Positions 14,037 through 26,500 of a stretch of DNA of 64,000 nt are shown in pieces. Both the position numbers and the translations under genes were made by a program. The notes under the pieces were generated by a model. The model was not told the origin of the DNA. It saw nothing but the letters and a program-made list of their open reading frames with translations, and made no database searches. Source of the DNA: Serilophus lunatus (lineage: Eukaryota; Chordata; Aves; Passeriformes; Eurylaimidae); NCBI GenBank assembly GCA_013399895.1, contig VXBA01004389.1, positions 3,224,001 through 3,288,000 on the forward strand. The letters are read 5' to 3'. Numbering within the stretch: the stretch's first letter is position 1; every line of letters starts with the position of its first letter.

Positions 14037-17000
14037 GCAAGCTCATTTTTTTACAGCAGCGTTAGAGAAGTCTGAGATAAGACATAGTGGCTGAATTTAA
14101 AATTATTTCCTCCATAACATAAAAAACTTTTCTGAGGACAGATTCCCAGATAAATCTTCACAGCTCCTCTGAAGTGAACTGAGCCATGACTGTGTGCACT
14201 CCAGCTACAGATTTTGTCCATAGCAAAATCTGATCCTGGTGGACACAAAGTCAGCCAGCAAATCCCATGTATTTTCAATAGGGCAGGATTGGTCTCAGTG
14301 TATAAATAAAGTTGAATTGCTGAAAAGATGAAGGAAAAGACATCGTAAAGTTCCTGGTTTGGTAAACAGATGGAAGAAAGAAGGCCAATTATAGTGTAAA
14401 GCATCATTTCACTAAGAGGAGTGTGAGTGCTGGAAGAGCTCTGAACAGAGGGGATTTCGCTTTGCCATGTGTAGTCTCTGGGAAACAAAAGGAAGGGTGT
14501 GACTGAAATGAAGACAGACAGAATGCAATATTTTCCTTTGATGTGTAAACAGATTTAATGGAACAAAAATCAATGAGGAAACTCTCCGAAGGAGAGTGTT
14601 TTAATGTGTTATCATATTTCACATAGATTTCATAAAAATTCAATTTCAATTATAGCACAGTTTACAAACAGAGGAAAGCACTGTGCCTCCCTGGAAAACA
14701 TATGGCCATCAAAACTTCAAACAAAATACTGCCAAAGTCACTCGTAAAAAATAAATAGCCATAAGCCAGTGTGTTATTGTCCTTTTAATGTTTGTTGAAT
14801 GCCTATAATTCTTCTTGTGTCCGCCTTGGCTGTCAGCTTTCTGACACTCTGGTCTCCCATTCACACACCTCCCCTTGACGATGTCTCAGAGCAGGAGCTG
14901 TGTTGTGAGCAGGACTTAATTATTTTGGATATTATCTTACATCTCCAGCTGGGCTGCTGCAGAAAAAGGAATCAAATAAATAACCACATAGAGCCCCGAA
15001 ATAGCAGAGAAGCAGCAGCAGGAAGGGGCTGAGCCCAGGCACAGCCAGCACTGCTGTGGCTGCTGGAAGAGGAGAAATGGGTTCTACCCCAGGCAGCAGC
15101 AATTTTTTTTCCTGAGAGCTCTGGGCTCCATCCACCAGCGCCTGCTTTGCCAAATTAATAACCCATTCCATGGCTTGGTTTGCCCAAGTCAGGCAATGAA
15201 CCCTGGCTTGGGGCACCTCGTCTCTGGCTTCACTGCAGGAGACAGGATGGAGCTGGGCTCTGGTCCTGTGCAGGATCAAAGAGAGTGTTATATACTCAGG
15301 CAGGGACCTACTTTTGTATTTTCATCAAGGGATTAGGATAGGTATGAGAGTTAAAGGTCCAGGCTGGAAAGCAAATGTGGCTTTGAAGAACCATGCAGTT
15401 GGCAAAGTTGCAGTTTTGACATCAGCATAACCTGTATAACTCCAGTAATCACTGCTGGGATACATGTGTGGGACGAATCCCTTCTCATTAAACTGGGACA
15501 CAGATATAATTTTATGGAAAAGCAGCAATACTTTTTTCCCACATTTAAGTATAAGAAGAGTCACTTATGTCTCTCTTTGCACTTTCCAGCTGACGAAGAG
15601 ATGAGCTTCTTTCATGAACATCCAAATTCTGTCCTTTTTTCAATGAAGACATTTCTATTTTGTCCTTTAAAACCTTCCTGCTTTTGGATGGAGACCAGCA
15701 TGTACAAGTGAAGTATGCCCTGCTAGAGGAGGAGGAGGTACCCTCACTGATGTTTTGCCCCTTCACAGTACCATAGAGGGTGTAAGAGAAGACTGGGAGA
15801 GTGGGGGAAACTGCTCTTCAGACAGGGCTGGGGGACAGCAAGGTGAAAGAAGGCAACAATCAGGGAAGAGCCACCCTCCAGGAAAACACTCCCTTGCCCC
15901 CTCACATCCCAGATGCATTTGGAAATATGGCAGAGACCTACTGGTTTTGCACTGTGCTTGGGCTGGAAAAGGAAGCTGTGGGTAGAGGGTGGTGAATAAG
16001 GAGCAAGGGTTGATAAAATACCAGAAATGAAGCAGAAGAAATGAAAAACAGAAATATATGGAAGAAGGAGGACGTTATTGATAGCATTAGTGAAGTGTAA
16101 GCATGGGGGAAGAAAACATGATGTATGCTGGCAAGGGAAGACGAGCTCACAAAAGCAATGTATTTTAGCTGTGAGAGAGAGGACAAGGATCAGAGCTATT
16201 ACTTTTCCTCAGTACACATCTGTCTAGGACAGACTGTGTGATGTGATGGCAGAGGCATTGGCTGCACCTTCATGAGTGTGTTGCAGCTGGTACCTGCAAA
16301 TTTTGCTCCTCTTTCACTGGAACACAAGATAGACAGCCTACATAAATATAAAGAAGAAGAAAAATAATTTCTCCTTTCTTATGAGTAGCCTGCACCTAGG
16401 CTAGAGAATTTTTTTCCCAGAAAGGATATAAAATGTATCATCCCTGTCCTCCCATTGGCATTAATGTGTTGTCTCAAAATATGCCCGATCTCGACTTTAG
16501 GATGTGTGTCCCTTGGAGTGAGGCCAAGCATCCACACATCTGCTGTTAGCATTTTACAGGAAACCATTTAGTGGCAAGGTTTTCCCACAAGTAGTTCGTC
16601 TCCTCACTAAATGAGCCACTTTGACAGCTTCCCAACCATCTTTCTCAGTGAGCTCTTAGGGGCAGTTTGGTATTAAGGCTCCTGAGCATAAACAGCTGCT
16701 AGCTCTGTGGGTTTGATCACTTCTAGAATAATAAAAGCAAAAAGAAAAGACCGATTTTTTGTTGGTTGTGATTTTTTTCTCTATTACAAGCAACGGTAGC
16801 TAAGTTCACAGTAGGCATCGTAGGAATATTAAAATAGATCATTCTCCAAAGGCCTGAGAAAATAGCAATAATTAAATATTAAATATAAATGCATGACCCT
16901 TTCAGGGTAGTTCAAACCAGTTTCATCAATAAATAGCATCATACAGAAAGATGAGTCTCATAGTATCTCCCAAAAGTAACTAAAAATAACGGGAAACCTT

Positions 17001-20000
17001 CAAGAACAATCACATCGGCAATAGTATCAGGGTGCATAGGGATGTACATTTCTGCACCCTAAATAGTCTCCTTACAACCTTCTATTTGGGTATCTCCTAT
17101 GGGGAGCAAATTTATTCCAATAATTTCCAACCCTCCATTTAGAGATATGTAATGTCAAGGCAGCTTGAAGCATGAATTCACACTGAGACAAAAGGCCTGG
17201 AAGACATTCATAGGTGTGTGCCTCGACTCAGCCTCACCACTAAACACAAAAGTCCAGAATATGCAGCCATTTTAGCTCAGACATAATGTAGGGGTTTTGA
17301 TTGTTTGTGGGGTTTGGTGTTTTTTGTTTGTTTTTTCACTTCAGTTTCCTCCTACCTTGTTAGCTGGGCGCCCTCATACCTGAGAGTGGGCAGTGATGGA
17401 TGGGGTGGTGTGCTTGGGTGTCAAGAGTAAAGAGATTTGGGTCTGTCTGCAGCATAAGACAAAATGTATTTGGGTGTGATCTGGTGCATGTATGGGAAAG
17501 CATAGGGCTGTTGACTAAGTGCTCTTAAATATTTAACAAAGAGCCATGAAAAAGAAATTGCTGTTAACAAAGAGCCATGCTTAAGCTAGGGCAGTATTAG
17601 CTGGCAAATAACAGTGAGTGTCTCAAATGCCAATAAATGGGAAAAAATAAGTAAGAACAAACACAAAAGTTATGGAGGCATAAAAGCATTTCTGCTAGTG
17701 GCTAAATCAGTAGCTTTGTTCTGTGTGGAAGGTAGGACTGAAGCCCCTCAGGGCTTCTGCCATGGGCTGTGAAGAGTCATTGTGTTTAGGGGGCTCCTCA
17801 GAGAACGAGCACTGCCTGTCCTCAGGACAAAGCTGGAGGGGAGGAGAGCAGCTCAGATACGTCATCTCCAGATTTCTAGCTGCTTCTGGTTAAAGCCAAC
17901 AGAGAAATGTATTCTCTCCCTTCAAAAAATCTCCAAGGATCCATAACAGTAAAAAAGAAAGTAGAAAGCTCTATCCTAACATTTATAAAGAGGAATATAA
18001 GAGAGGAATATAAAATACTGTGCTGGTGGGTAAGCAGTTGGTTAAATCAGGCTGGAAAGCCAGAAAAAATTACATTCTATGTGATGAAGTGCAGCCAGGA
18101 GGACACACCATTGGGAGGGAGGAGTGTGGAGCTCCAAAGTGGCTGGGAAGGAAGACAGGCTGCTTGCCTGGGATGCTGTGGCAGCCTGTATGTTTGGGCA
18201 ATGTATCCATGACTTGGGCATGCACAGAGGAAAGGGAGAAAGCAATAAAAGACATGGCTTTGGACTTCCAGGCAGGGTAAGGAGATAAAACTGGCTTTGC
18301 AAGACTGAGACAGACTTGGAGCAATTTGCAATCTCTCAGGCACACCCAGGGCTGACACTGCACTACGCCGTGGGAATCACTGCAGCATGATGCGAATTTT
18401 GAGGAGCTGCAGCAGCGGCAAAAGAAATTTGGGTTGGTGCAGATCAGTCCTAGAAGGGCTCTCCAGGAGATAAGCAAAAATAGTTCAGGCCGAAGCTTCC
18501 CCGCCTGGCTGAGGAGGTGGGAGAAGTTGCCATGCAAGAAAGTTGCATTGGACTTTAATGAGGCTGCCTGTGGGCAAATGCGAGACGAATAAAAGAAAGC
18601 TGATGGAAACTAATTACTACTTAAAAGAGTTCAGTACAGATGTGTTTAAGACACAGTTATGAAAGACGGGATTTAACATCTATTCCAATAAAAGCTGCGT
18701 CGAATGACAGCCAAGGCTGACACAGTTAATTAAAGCGTAGCGTTGAGACACTCATGTATATAAAGCAATAAACAGCTTTTGCAGTTGATTAAACAGTGCA
18801 GACTGGGAGTTTTAAATTGGCAGAGGAGATATTTGCTGTAAGCATACCTCAGAGTCACAGGTACTATTGATCCAAAGGAGGAAGTTTTGTTCAGTTTGCC
18901 TTCCCCAGCCCAGGAGCAGCAAGTGCATGGACACAGGCAAATGAATTATCATCTCAGTGAGGGTGGCCATGGTCTTAAGTGAGGTTGAGAAGAGGCTGGT
19001 GTGTAGAGCAGAGATGAGATGAGCCTCCAAAAGTGGGTGAAATGTTTTAAAACAGCGATTTTGTTGCAGTTTATCTTTTTGCCTTCCGTTTCACAAATCC
19101 CCCTGCTTGTTTTCAGACAAAAACTGTGCCAGAGCTGAAAATAACTTTCACTCTCAGAATTCCTGGCTTCTGTAGCTGGGAGCTTTCAGCCATCCCCCTC
19201 AGCAGCAGCTGTATGACAGTCAGGATACACATACACAATAGCAAAGTGCCTCACCTCAACTTATTTTTATAGGCAGAAAGAACAATAGCAAAGCCAGAGA
19301 AGCATTATATGCGTTTCACAATGTCCTGCCGTTAACAACAGCCGCCTGCAGCCTTTATTCCTCAGCAAAAAATAGTTTTACTGAGCAGTTTATCAGGGCC
19401 ATGGAGAGAGAAAGCAGGGAGTGGGTGAACTTTTGCTTTTCACCTCACTGGGTTTATTAGGCACAATTAACCCTCTACGTGAGTGTGCCACCAGCTGTGC
19501 CACCACCACCAGTGACACTGGTGGCCCAGAATTTATGGGCATAGTTCATATTAGCAGTTGAGAGTCCCACACTTAGAATATTTGCATGGATAGGACATAT
19601 GCAGCCCGGATAAAAAGGGTCAGGTGACGAGGCAAAATATTTTTTTATGGAATTTCTTCCTCTTTTAGGAGACAACATCATGTTTTCCAGCTGTGTCTAT
19701 GTGATAAGCAGTGTAGGAGATGAAATCAGAGGAATTCTACTTTCATCTGGCTGCACCAGGAGGAGTGAAGGGACAGGATAGATGCAAAGAAAGGGACACA
19801 GATTCAGTGACCTTGTGCTACTTTCAGCCCAAGTTGTCTGGGCTCAGGAACCAAGCAAGGCTACCTGTCCAATCTGTACTGAAATTTAAAGTGGCAGAGA
19901 AATCAGCAACTCAAAATGAGTTTCAGTAGTAAAGATACACTTCACTTCTCATAATAGATTTTTGAAAGGTATATCAAACAGAATTGAAATTGGGTCCAGT

Positions 20001-20577
20001 AAATGATGTAACTCAGTTAAATTCACTGTCTCCCAAGAACTAGATTTTTCCTTCTTCCACCAGATATACTCTATTTATTGTAGTTTTGGTTAAAATCTAA
20101 TCATCCTCTTTAGATCAATGTGTTTTCCTGGTGAAATATTCCAAATACACTTTGAATTTATAAAATAGTTTCAGAAGCAAAAACTATTGAGAATGAAAAT
20201 GGGAAAATAGAGTCCACATGAAACAGTTTGAAACTCCTTTCTGTGAAACTTTGGCATATGTATGGGAGTGCTCCAGGTGGTGGGGTATTGCCAGTTTCTC
20301 CTCTTTGGGCAGTACTTATTATGGGGCAGCAGACATCTCCTTCAGTGCACAAAAGAGCCCATGGGACCAGCAAATGTCCAACATGTTACTTACAGTATTA
20401 AATACAGAATGTCCTGACGTGAACATTGGGAAAAGCCGGTTTTCTCTGGGCTTCATGGAGAAAATGGTGCTGCTGTGACAGAGTGATAGATCTTATTTCT
20501 TTTTGGCCTTTAGCCCGTGAATATCTTTTCACATCCAGGAGCCCATCGGCAGTGTCCAAACAAGTTCATTGCAGTGA

Positions 20578-20651
20578 CATCATCATCATCATCATCATCA
20601 TCATCATTATTATTATTATTATTATTGTTGTTGTTGTTGTTGTTGTTGTTG
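20578..20651 (+). repeat. Compound trinucleotide microsatellite (CAT)n-(ATT)n-(GTT)n
   Basis: About ten CAT units (20578-20607) run into about seven ATT units (20606-20626) and eight GTT units (20627-20650) with no break. Apparent ORFs on both strands with runs of Ile, Val, Asn, Asp, Ser and Leu are translations of this repeat, not genes. Confidence 0.98.
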
Positions 20652-23527
20652 AAAAATGAAAGTAAACAGGAGGCCTGTATGTACCAGAAAATCATAGAGC
20701 AACAGCACTTTAAAATACATAATTTTTCAAATTTTTCCCTTAAGTACTCTCAATAGCAATACCAACTATTCTTACAAGGGCTTCAGCCTGCAGATTTATG
20801 CTTTAGAGTGAACTACGTTCCTACTTTCAGCAGTAAACCCGGTTTAGGAAAGAAAAAAACAAATTAATGTGCCCTGACTACACAATGAACCTAAAAAAAA
20901 ATAAATCTGTCATTAAGAAGGTTTGCTACACAGAATTTTGAGCAGTCTTTAATTTCTGCTGTACATTCCCACATACACTGGATGAACTGCAAACTCACAC
21001 ATGAAACATCCAGAGACAGCATTTTAAATCCTAGAGCATAAAGAAACTGATTTGATCAGCTTACAGCATGTTGATAATGTAGTTAAATAGATTAGATTAA
21101 AATTCTACACTCACAATGCTTTATGAGTAAAGCAGTTTAGCTTATGGGTGGCATTTCTCTTTGCCATAGTCTAAGGAAAGCCCCACAAATGGCTGTGTAA
21201 TGAACACTGACTACATGTTACTTATATCATAGTAACTGCTCAATTCCTGGCAAACTTGGAATTCAGAGCAGTCATAAAAAGCAGGTTGTGTAAATATCTA
21301 TTTCTTATTAGAAATTTAATTATATGAGACCAGGCTATGAAAATCAGAATTTTTTTCCTGCTCATGTAACTGGACTTCAGAAGACATCCATGTGTTTCTG
21401 TGGCACGATAATTCCAAACATTCTGAAATTCCTAAAAAGTCATGAAAACTGAATGTCACCATTTCTTATGTTTGCACGAGAAATACAAAAGTGGTTTTCA
21501 TACTCACATATGAAGCTAAGCAGCACCACGAACAGTATCACATAAAGCAGATACATCTCTGTGGTGAATCACTGCCAAGGTCCCTCCCAGCTTAGCAAGC
21601 AGAACTCCTTAAAAGCATTCAAAACTGAAATTACAGGGGGAAAGTAGCATAATGGAGCCCTTTGCTTTGCAAGGCTGCTCTAGCTTAGGTTTGCAATGGA
21701 AACGACTTCTATGCAGTAACAGCAACGAAAACTGAAGTAGAAGATGCCCTTGTTATCATAAGTGTCCATTTCCCTATGCATCCTTTAGAAAGCTCACTCC
21801 TTTGTAAGGTTACCACGATAGCTGAAGGGGGCAATCCAGACCAGACAGCCGAGCTGGCTGACCTGTCCATCCTCTCTGGAGCTCGTGGCTCTGATGCCTA
21901 GAAGGGGTCAACTCAAAGTGGAGGTGAGAGCCAACACAAGAGCCATAAGGAGGAGAAATGGCAGAATTTCAGTTCCTCGAGGCCAGAAAGCAGTAAATGT
22001 CATGCTGACAGTGAAGAGTGTGAGGTGGGAACCAGAGTGCAAGGGCTGCCAAAACCAGCTGGAGAGAAAATAGGTGTGACCATTGCATTTACATCTAATG
22101 CCCTATAAAGCTACAACATTTGAACAGAGGCTGTTTTCTCCCCTTCATGAAGGAAATGTGAAGTCAAGACCTTCCTGGAGTTGCGCTGAGTTCTTCTGTC
22201 CCCTTTTCTGTTTTCTGAAATCCTCTCTACATCACTAGAAGACACGAGAACATGATAAGACATCAGCTATCTAAACCATCATTCTAGATGCCTGGAAAAA
22301 TGCAGTCATTAGGGGTTGTACAAAAAGAGAAATACAAATGCAATGCCTTGCCTTGTCTTGCCTTCCCTTTCCTTTCTGAGCAGCAGCTCAGTAAATACAA
22401 TGATTGCTCTTTTCCAGCCTCCTGAGGAAGAGCAATTGTACTTCTTACAGCCGATTGTTAGCGCTGAACTGTCGCTGGGCTCACTCATCTTGGCAACTAC
22501 AGATGGAGCACATCACTGCTTTGTTGCTGATGCTACGAGTATCATCAGACAACTTAATCACACACACGTACCTGTGGCTCTGCATTTAGAATAGAGTTGT
22601 GTTCATTAAGGGCAACTTGTTACGTGGGTAAATATGTGACTTGCAGCTTATCACTGTAATGGAGGAGGAAATGGTACTGTTATGAAATAAAACATGAAAA
22701 AGAACATTACTGCTGTTTGTCGAGTGTGTTTTATGGTGAATGTTGCCCCTCTCAGGAAGTCTTCAACCACTTTCAGAATTGCTTTTTCAATAGAATGAGC
22801 CCCCACGACCTGAACATTATGAACTTCAAAAGTGATCCTTTGTATAACATAAGAATTACCTGAATTAAATCTTGGCTGAATTAAAGAATTTACTTCTTAG
22901 TAAAACATTTAGTTTTGATTTAAAGATTTTTGATGATGGAGATTGCAACAATAAGCCTTGGTAATTTGACTGTGGGGTAAATATCCTCACTGATAAAAGA
23001 ACCAAAACCTCAGAACTACACAAGAACACACTTCTTTCCTGAACATCATCAAATTTCACTCACCTAAATAATCCCATGGATTCCAGAATGATCTATAGTC
23101 TATCCTGTCTCATGGAGGGCTCTGCAGGCCCCTAAACTGTCCTTTGTGGTAAGAAGTTTACAGAGCCATAGGTAAAATTCTATCAATGACTCATTCCAGT
23201 CCTATGGCTTAAGCCACACCCTTTTGTCAGCAACCATGTGCAAGATATTCCTAAATTCCATAGAGTGAGTATTTCAATTTATTACACTTAGGAGTTTTAT
23301 TGTGCTATCAGCGTTCCTGATTGATTCATTATCTGTGTTACTGACCTGATCCTCCAACAGATTCAAGTCACTGCTGCAAAATGAGCCCATGCAAGGCAGA
23401 CAACACAGATGTCTCTTCAACCTGGCAAAGCTCAGAGGTTTCTCCAGCAGAAATGATTCAGCATGTTTTGTAGAACCAAGTTGCACTCTTATAGACATAA
23501 TGAAATTAGACACATTGGCAATATTAA

Positions 23528-23585
23528 CATAGAATCATGGAATGTCCTGAGTTTGAACTCTCAAGGATCATTTTATCAAACTTAT
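23528..23585 (-). mobile_element. Short diverged CR1 LINE fragment
   Basis: CATAGAATCATGGAATGTCC, followed by an AGTTTGAA and AAGGATCATT pattern, is the reverse complement of a CR1 3' tip, probably the same subfamily as the copy at 2906. It is short and diverged. Confidence 0.6.
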
Positions 23586-26500
23586 TAGATACATTAAATA
23601 CAGACTCCGTGATTCTCTGATGCCCAAAGCTTTGCAGAAGTATGGATACAACCTTGTTTGTTGTTTTTTGTTGTTGTTTTGGTTTTTTCTGCTGAAATAT
23701 GAAGATATCTGCTCACAGTGCCAATTCAATTTGAAGATTAGGTTCTTACAGACTCTGCCGAGCATCAACAAGGGATCAATGCATGTCTTCACTTACAGAG
23801 CAAGATTTACAAGCTACAAAGTGGCAATTTAGAGCTCTGTGCTCACTTGGACTGCAGTAAGAAGGAGACAGAAAGGAAAGTGACTCCAGGAGTCAGTTCC
23901 ATGTCATTCACTGATATCTTCCAACATCACACAGACCAGAGCTCCTCTGTGCTCATGAAACATGAAGTGGGACCAAGATGTGTACACTGCGACAAGCTCA
24001 TCTTCTCTGCTGTGTTTTAGCTCTTCACTTTCCTAAAGGCTGTAGGAAGCAATAAGGTTTGTCCACAATGGATAGGACAGCAGCTTTGAAATTCAGCAGT
24101 GGAAACTGAGACATATGCATGACCAAAATAAAAAAATTAAAAAAAAAAAAAGCACAGCAGGTGCTGAAATTGGCTGTTTAAGGACATTGCTGTCACTCTT
24201 CAACAATTCTGGAGAAATGCCTATAGAGGCTAGCTGAGCTATAGCTGATGCTGTTTGGGGAAACAAGGAAAAGGCAAGAAGACCCCCCCAAGGTACTGTC
24301 AAGCTCTATGATTCTGTATTTGTTATTCTTAATTAAGTAGTTCCCTCTCTCAGTGCTGTCTGCAGGGTTTCTGTCATCTATAATGAGTATGACTCCATTT
24401 TTCTGTCATTCAGATCTTCCAAAACATCACAGTTTAAAAACTGTAATTCGAACTCCAAAATTGCAGTAAGTATAAATAAAAGAAACAGCTCTGTACAAAG
24501 AACTCTATTTCATTTTAACAGTGTCCATGAAAATCCAGTTAATTTCCCTGTTTGTTTTTTTTTTCAATCTGCCAGTAAACTGCTTCATAGAGAGTAAGAA
24601 GCAAAACCCCAAGAAAACAATGAAATAGAGATTCATTCGAGTACTTTGGGATATGAATAAGGAAGGGCTGAAAACAATTTAAGAAATAAGATGCTGCTGG
24701 TAAATGATTCCTGCAGACTTCAGATACACATAGGTACTCTCTAAAATCACTGAAAACAGAAATTAAAAGAAACCCATGTGATATATAATTTGATTTACTC
24801 CCTGGACTCCTTCTCTTGTTTAAATATTCCAAGCGTTGAAACAGAATACCCAGGTGGCCAAAACTGATTTGAAAATTGTCATGTCCTGGGGTGTGACTGT
24901 TCCCAGTTCTGCACTGGAATGCTGTTAGTGTTTTTCATCGGGGACACTGAATCCTGGACTCGGCCCCTCTTCTGTAACATGCTGGTGTTATATTTGATTG
25001 TGGTTTTTAAGTGACACATCACAAAATTATTGTAACAAGGGCCCCTGGAGGGGTTTAGGGTTCAAGTGAGGTTCCCAGGATTGTTCAGCCTGCTGGTGGA
25101 ACCTTCTGGATCGCCGACAGACAGGAGCACACTTCATCCTCTCCTGATGTGCCTGTGGAGTCCCTCAACAGGACTTGTCTGAAATCAGAGAAGGTTTACT
25201 CAGGTGCTCTGTGGAGCCTCTCAAGGATGCGCTGAGAAGGCGAGGCAGCTGTTAAGAAGCATTAATTGTATGATTTAACAGCTTTACCATAGCTTCATTA
25301 GTGGAGGTTGTTATCTTGTATTTTGACCTCTGCAAAGCTACAGCCAGTTAAGGGAACATCTAAACAGATGTATTTCTTCGTAGTATTAACATTTAAGATA
25401 GACTATGTAGGTGCAAATGAGCAAAACTCCAAAATCCGAAGCCTCATTCTTTCTTTTATGAATTTTAGATAACTTGTACGTAGCTTTCTACGCATCTCCT
25501 GGAGTCTCCATCCTCTTGCTGCACACCTCTAAAGCAGCACCTTTGAAGACAGTCCCTTCTCAGTACACAACACTTGTTCATGGAGTCAAGCAGATTTTTC
25601 GATTTCCCCAATGTCTTGCCCCAGATTCAATCTTGCTCTCTGAAACTTGCTGTTATAAGACTGTGTAGGTGGATTTCCTAATTAAAAACAACCTCGTTTC
25701 ACTTCCTCTGAGACATAACTGTTGCTTTATTAGCTCGAGGGGCACCTCCTTTCTGGATGGACTAATTAACCGCTCCTTGTCCCAGTAAAGGGCAACACTT
25801 CCTATCCCCCCAGCTTTGGAGGGTCACCAAGCTCCTCTCCACATGAAACGTCCTTTTCAATTAGCTTTCATATTTTACATCATGCTGTACAAATAAACAC
25901 ACTTGACACAGCACTGGAATGGAGTTTCAGTGTTCACAGGTTATTGCCTGTTCCTGGATGACATGGTAGCAGTGAACCACCCCAGAGTGACAGTGAGTGT
26001 GGGGTGACTGACCTCAGCATTTTATTCTTTGTGGGACTGTGACAATTGTTCTGATAATAAGAATGTCCACAAAAATAGGACATGTTACAGTAACGTGACA
26101 AGATTCAGACTGTCAGACTGTATTTACGGGCCACGGCTATTTAAACAGACAATATGAATGATGCTTTTTGATGACATTATCATTATGGTAAATGATTTGC
26201 TACTTCATGTAAAATTTATGTGCTTGCTAACCTAAATTATGCTATTACTTCATTAATATATTAATTTTTCAAAATAATATATATTTCTAAAAGATATGAG
26301 AGAACAAAATACTTTTATGTTTCTTTCAAATACTGAAATATATTATTTACATTTTAAAAGGAATCAGTAGACACAAATGGGAATGAATGTATGGAGGGGT
26401 GTTGCCCTCCTGATCATAATCCCTTAAAAGTAACATAACAATGCAATTTTCATATTCCTTGAAGGGGGGCACTGTTGTCCATTCAGATGGTTAATTAGGA

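Larger units (their letters stand above)
11398..23527. other. Intergenic, no supported gene
   Basis: This is the GC-richer part of the left half and so has the longest chance open frames: 168 codons at 13121-13627, 145 at 14051-14488 and 155 at 18070-18537, all minus strand. None shows a known family, a repeat structure or a paired frame. The trinucleotide microsatellite at 20578 and the A run at 14020 are the only clear simple repeats. A homeodomain-motif-rich block lies at about 18540-18800. Confidence 0.6.

Noticed and set aside
20426..20756. Open frames with long Ile/Val, Asn/Asp or Ser/Leu runs
   Set aside because: They are translations of the compound trinucleotide microsatellite on both strands, with no coding context.
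24290..24320. CTATGATTCTGT resembling a CR1 end
   Set aside because: The preceding sequence lacks the CR1 pattern, and the motif is short enough to be chance.
24886..25160. TGTCCTGGGG start suggesting an LTR
   Set aside because: No matching terminal end, target-site duplication, primer-binding site or internal retroviral sequence was found.
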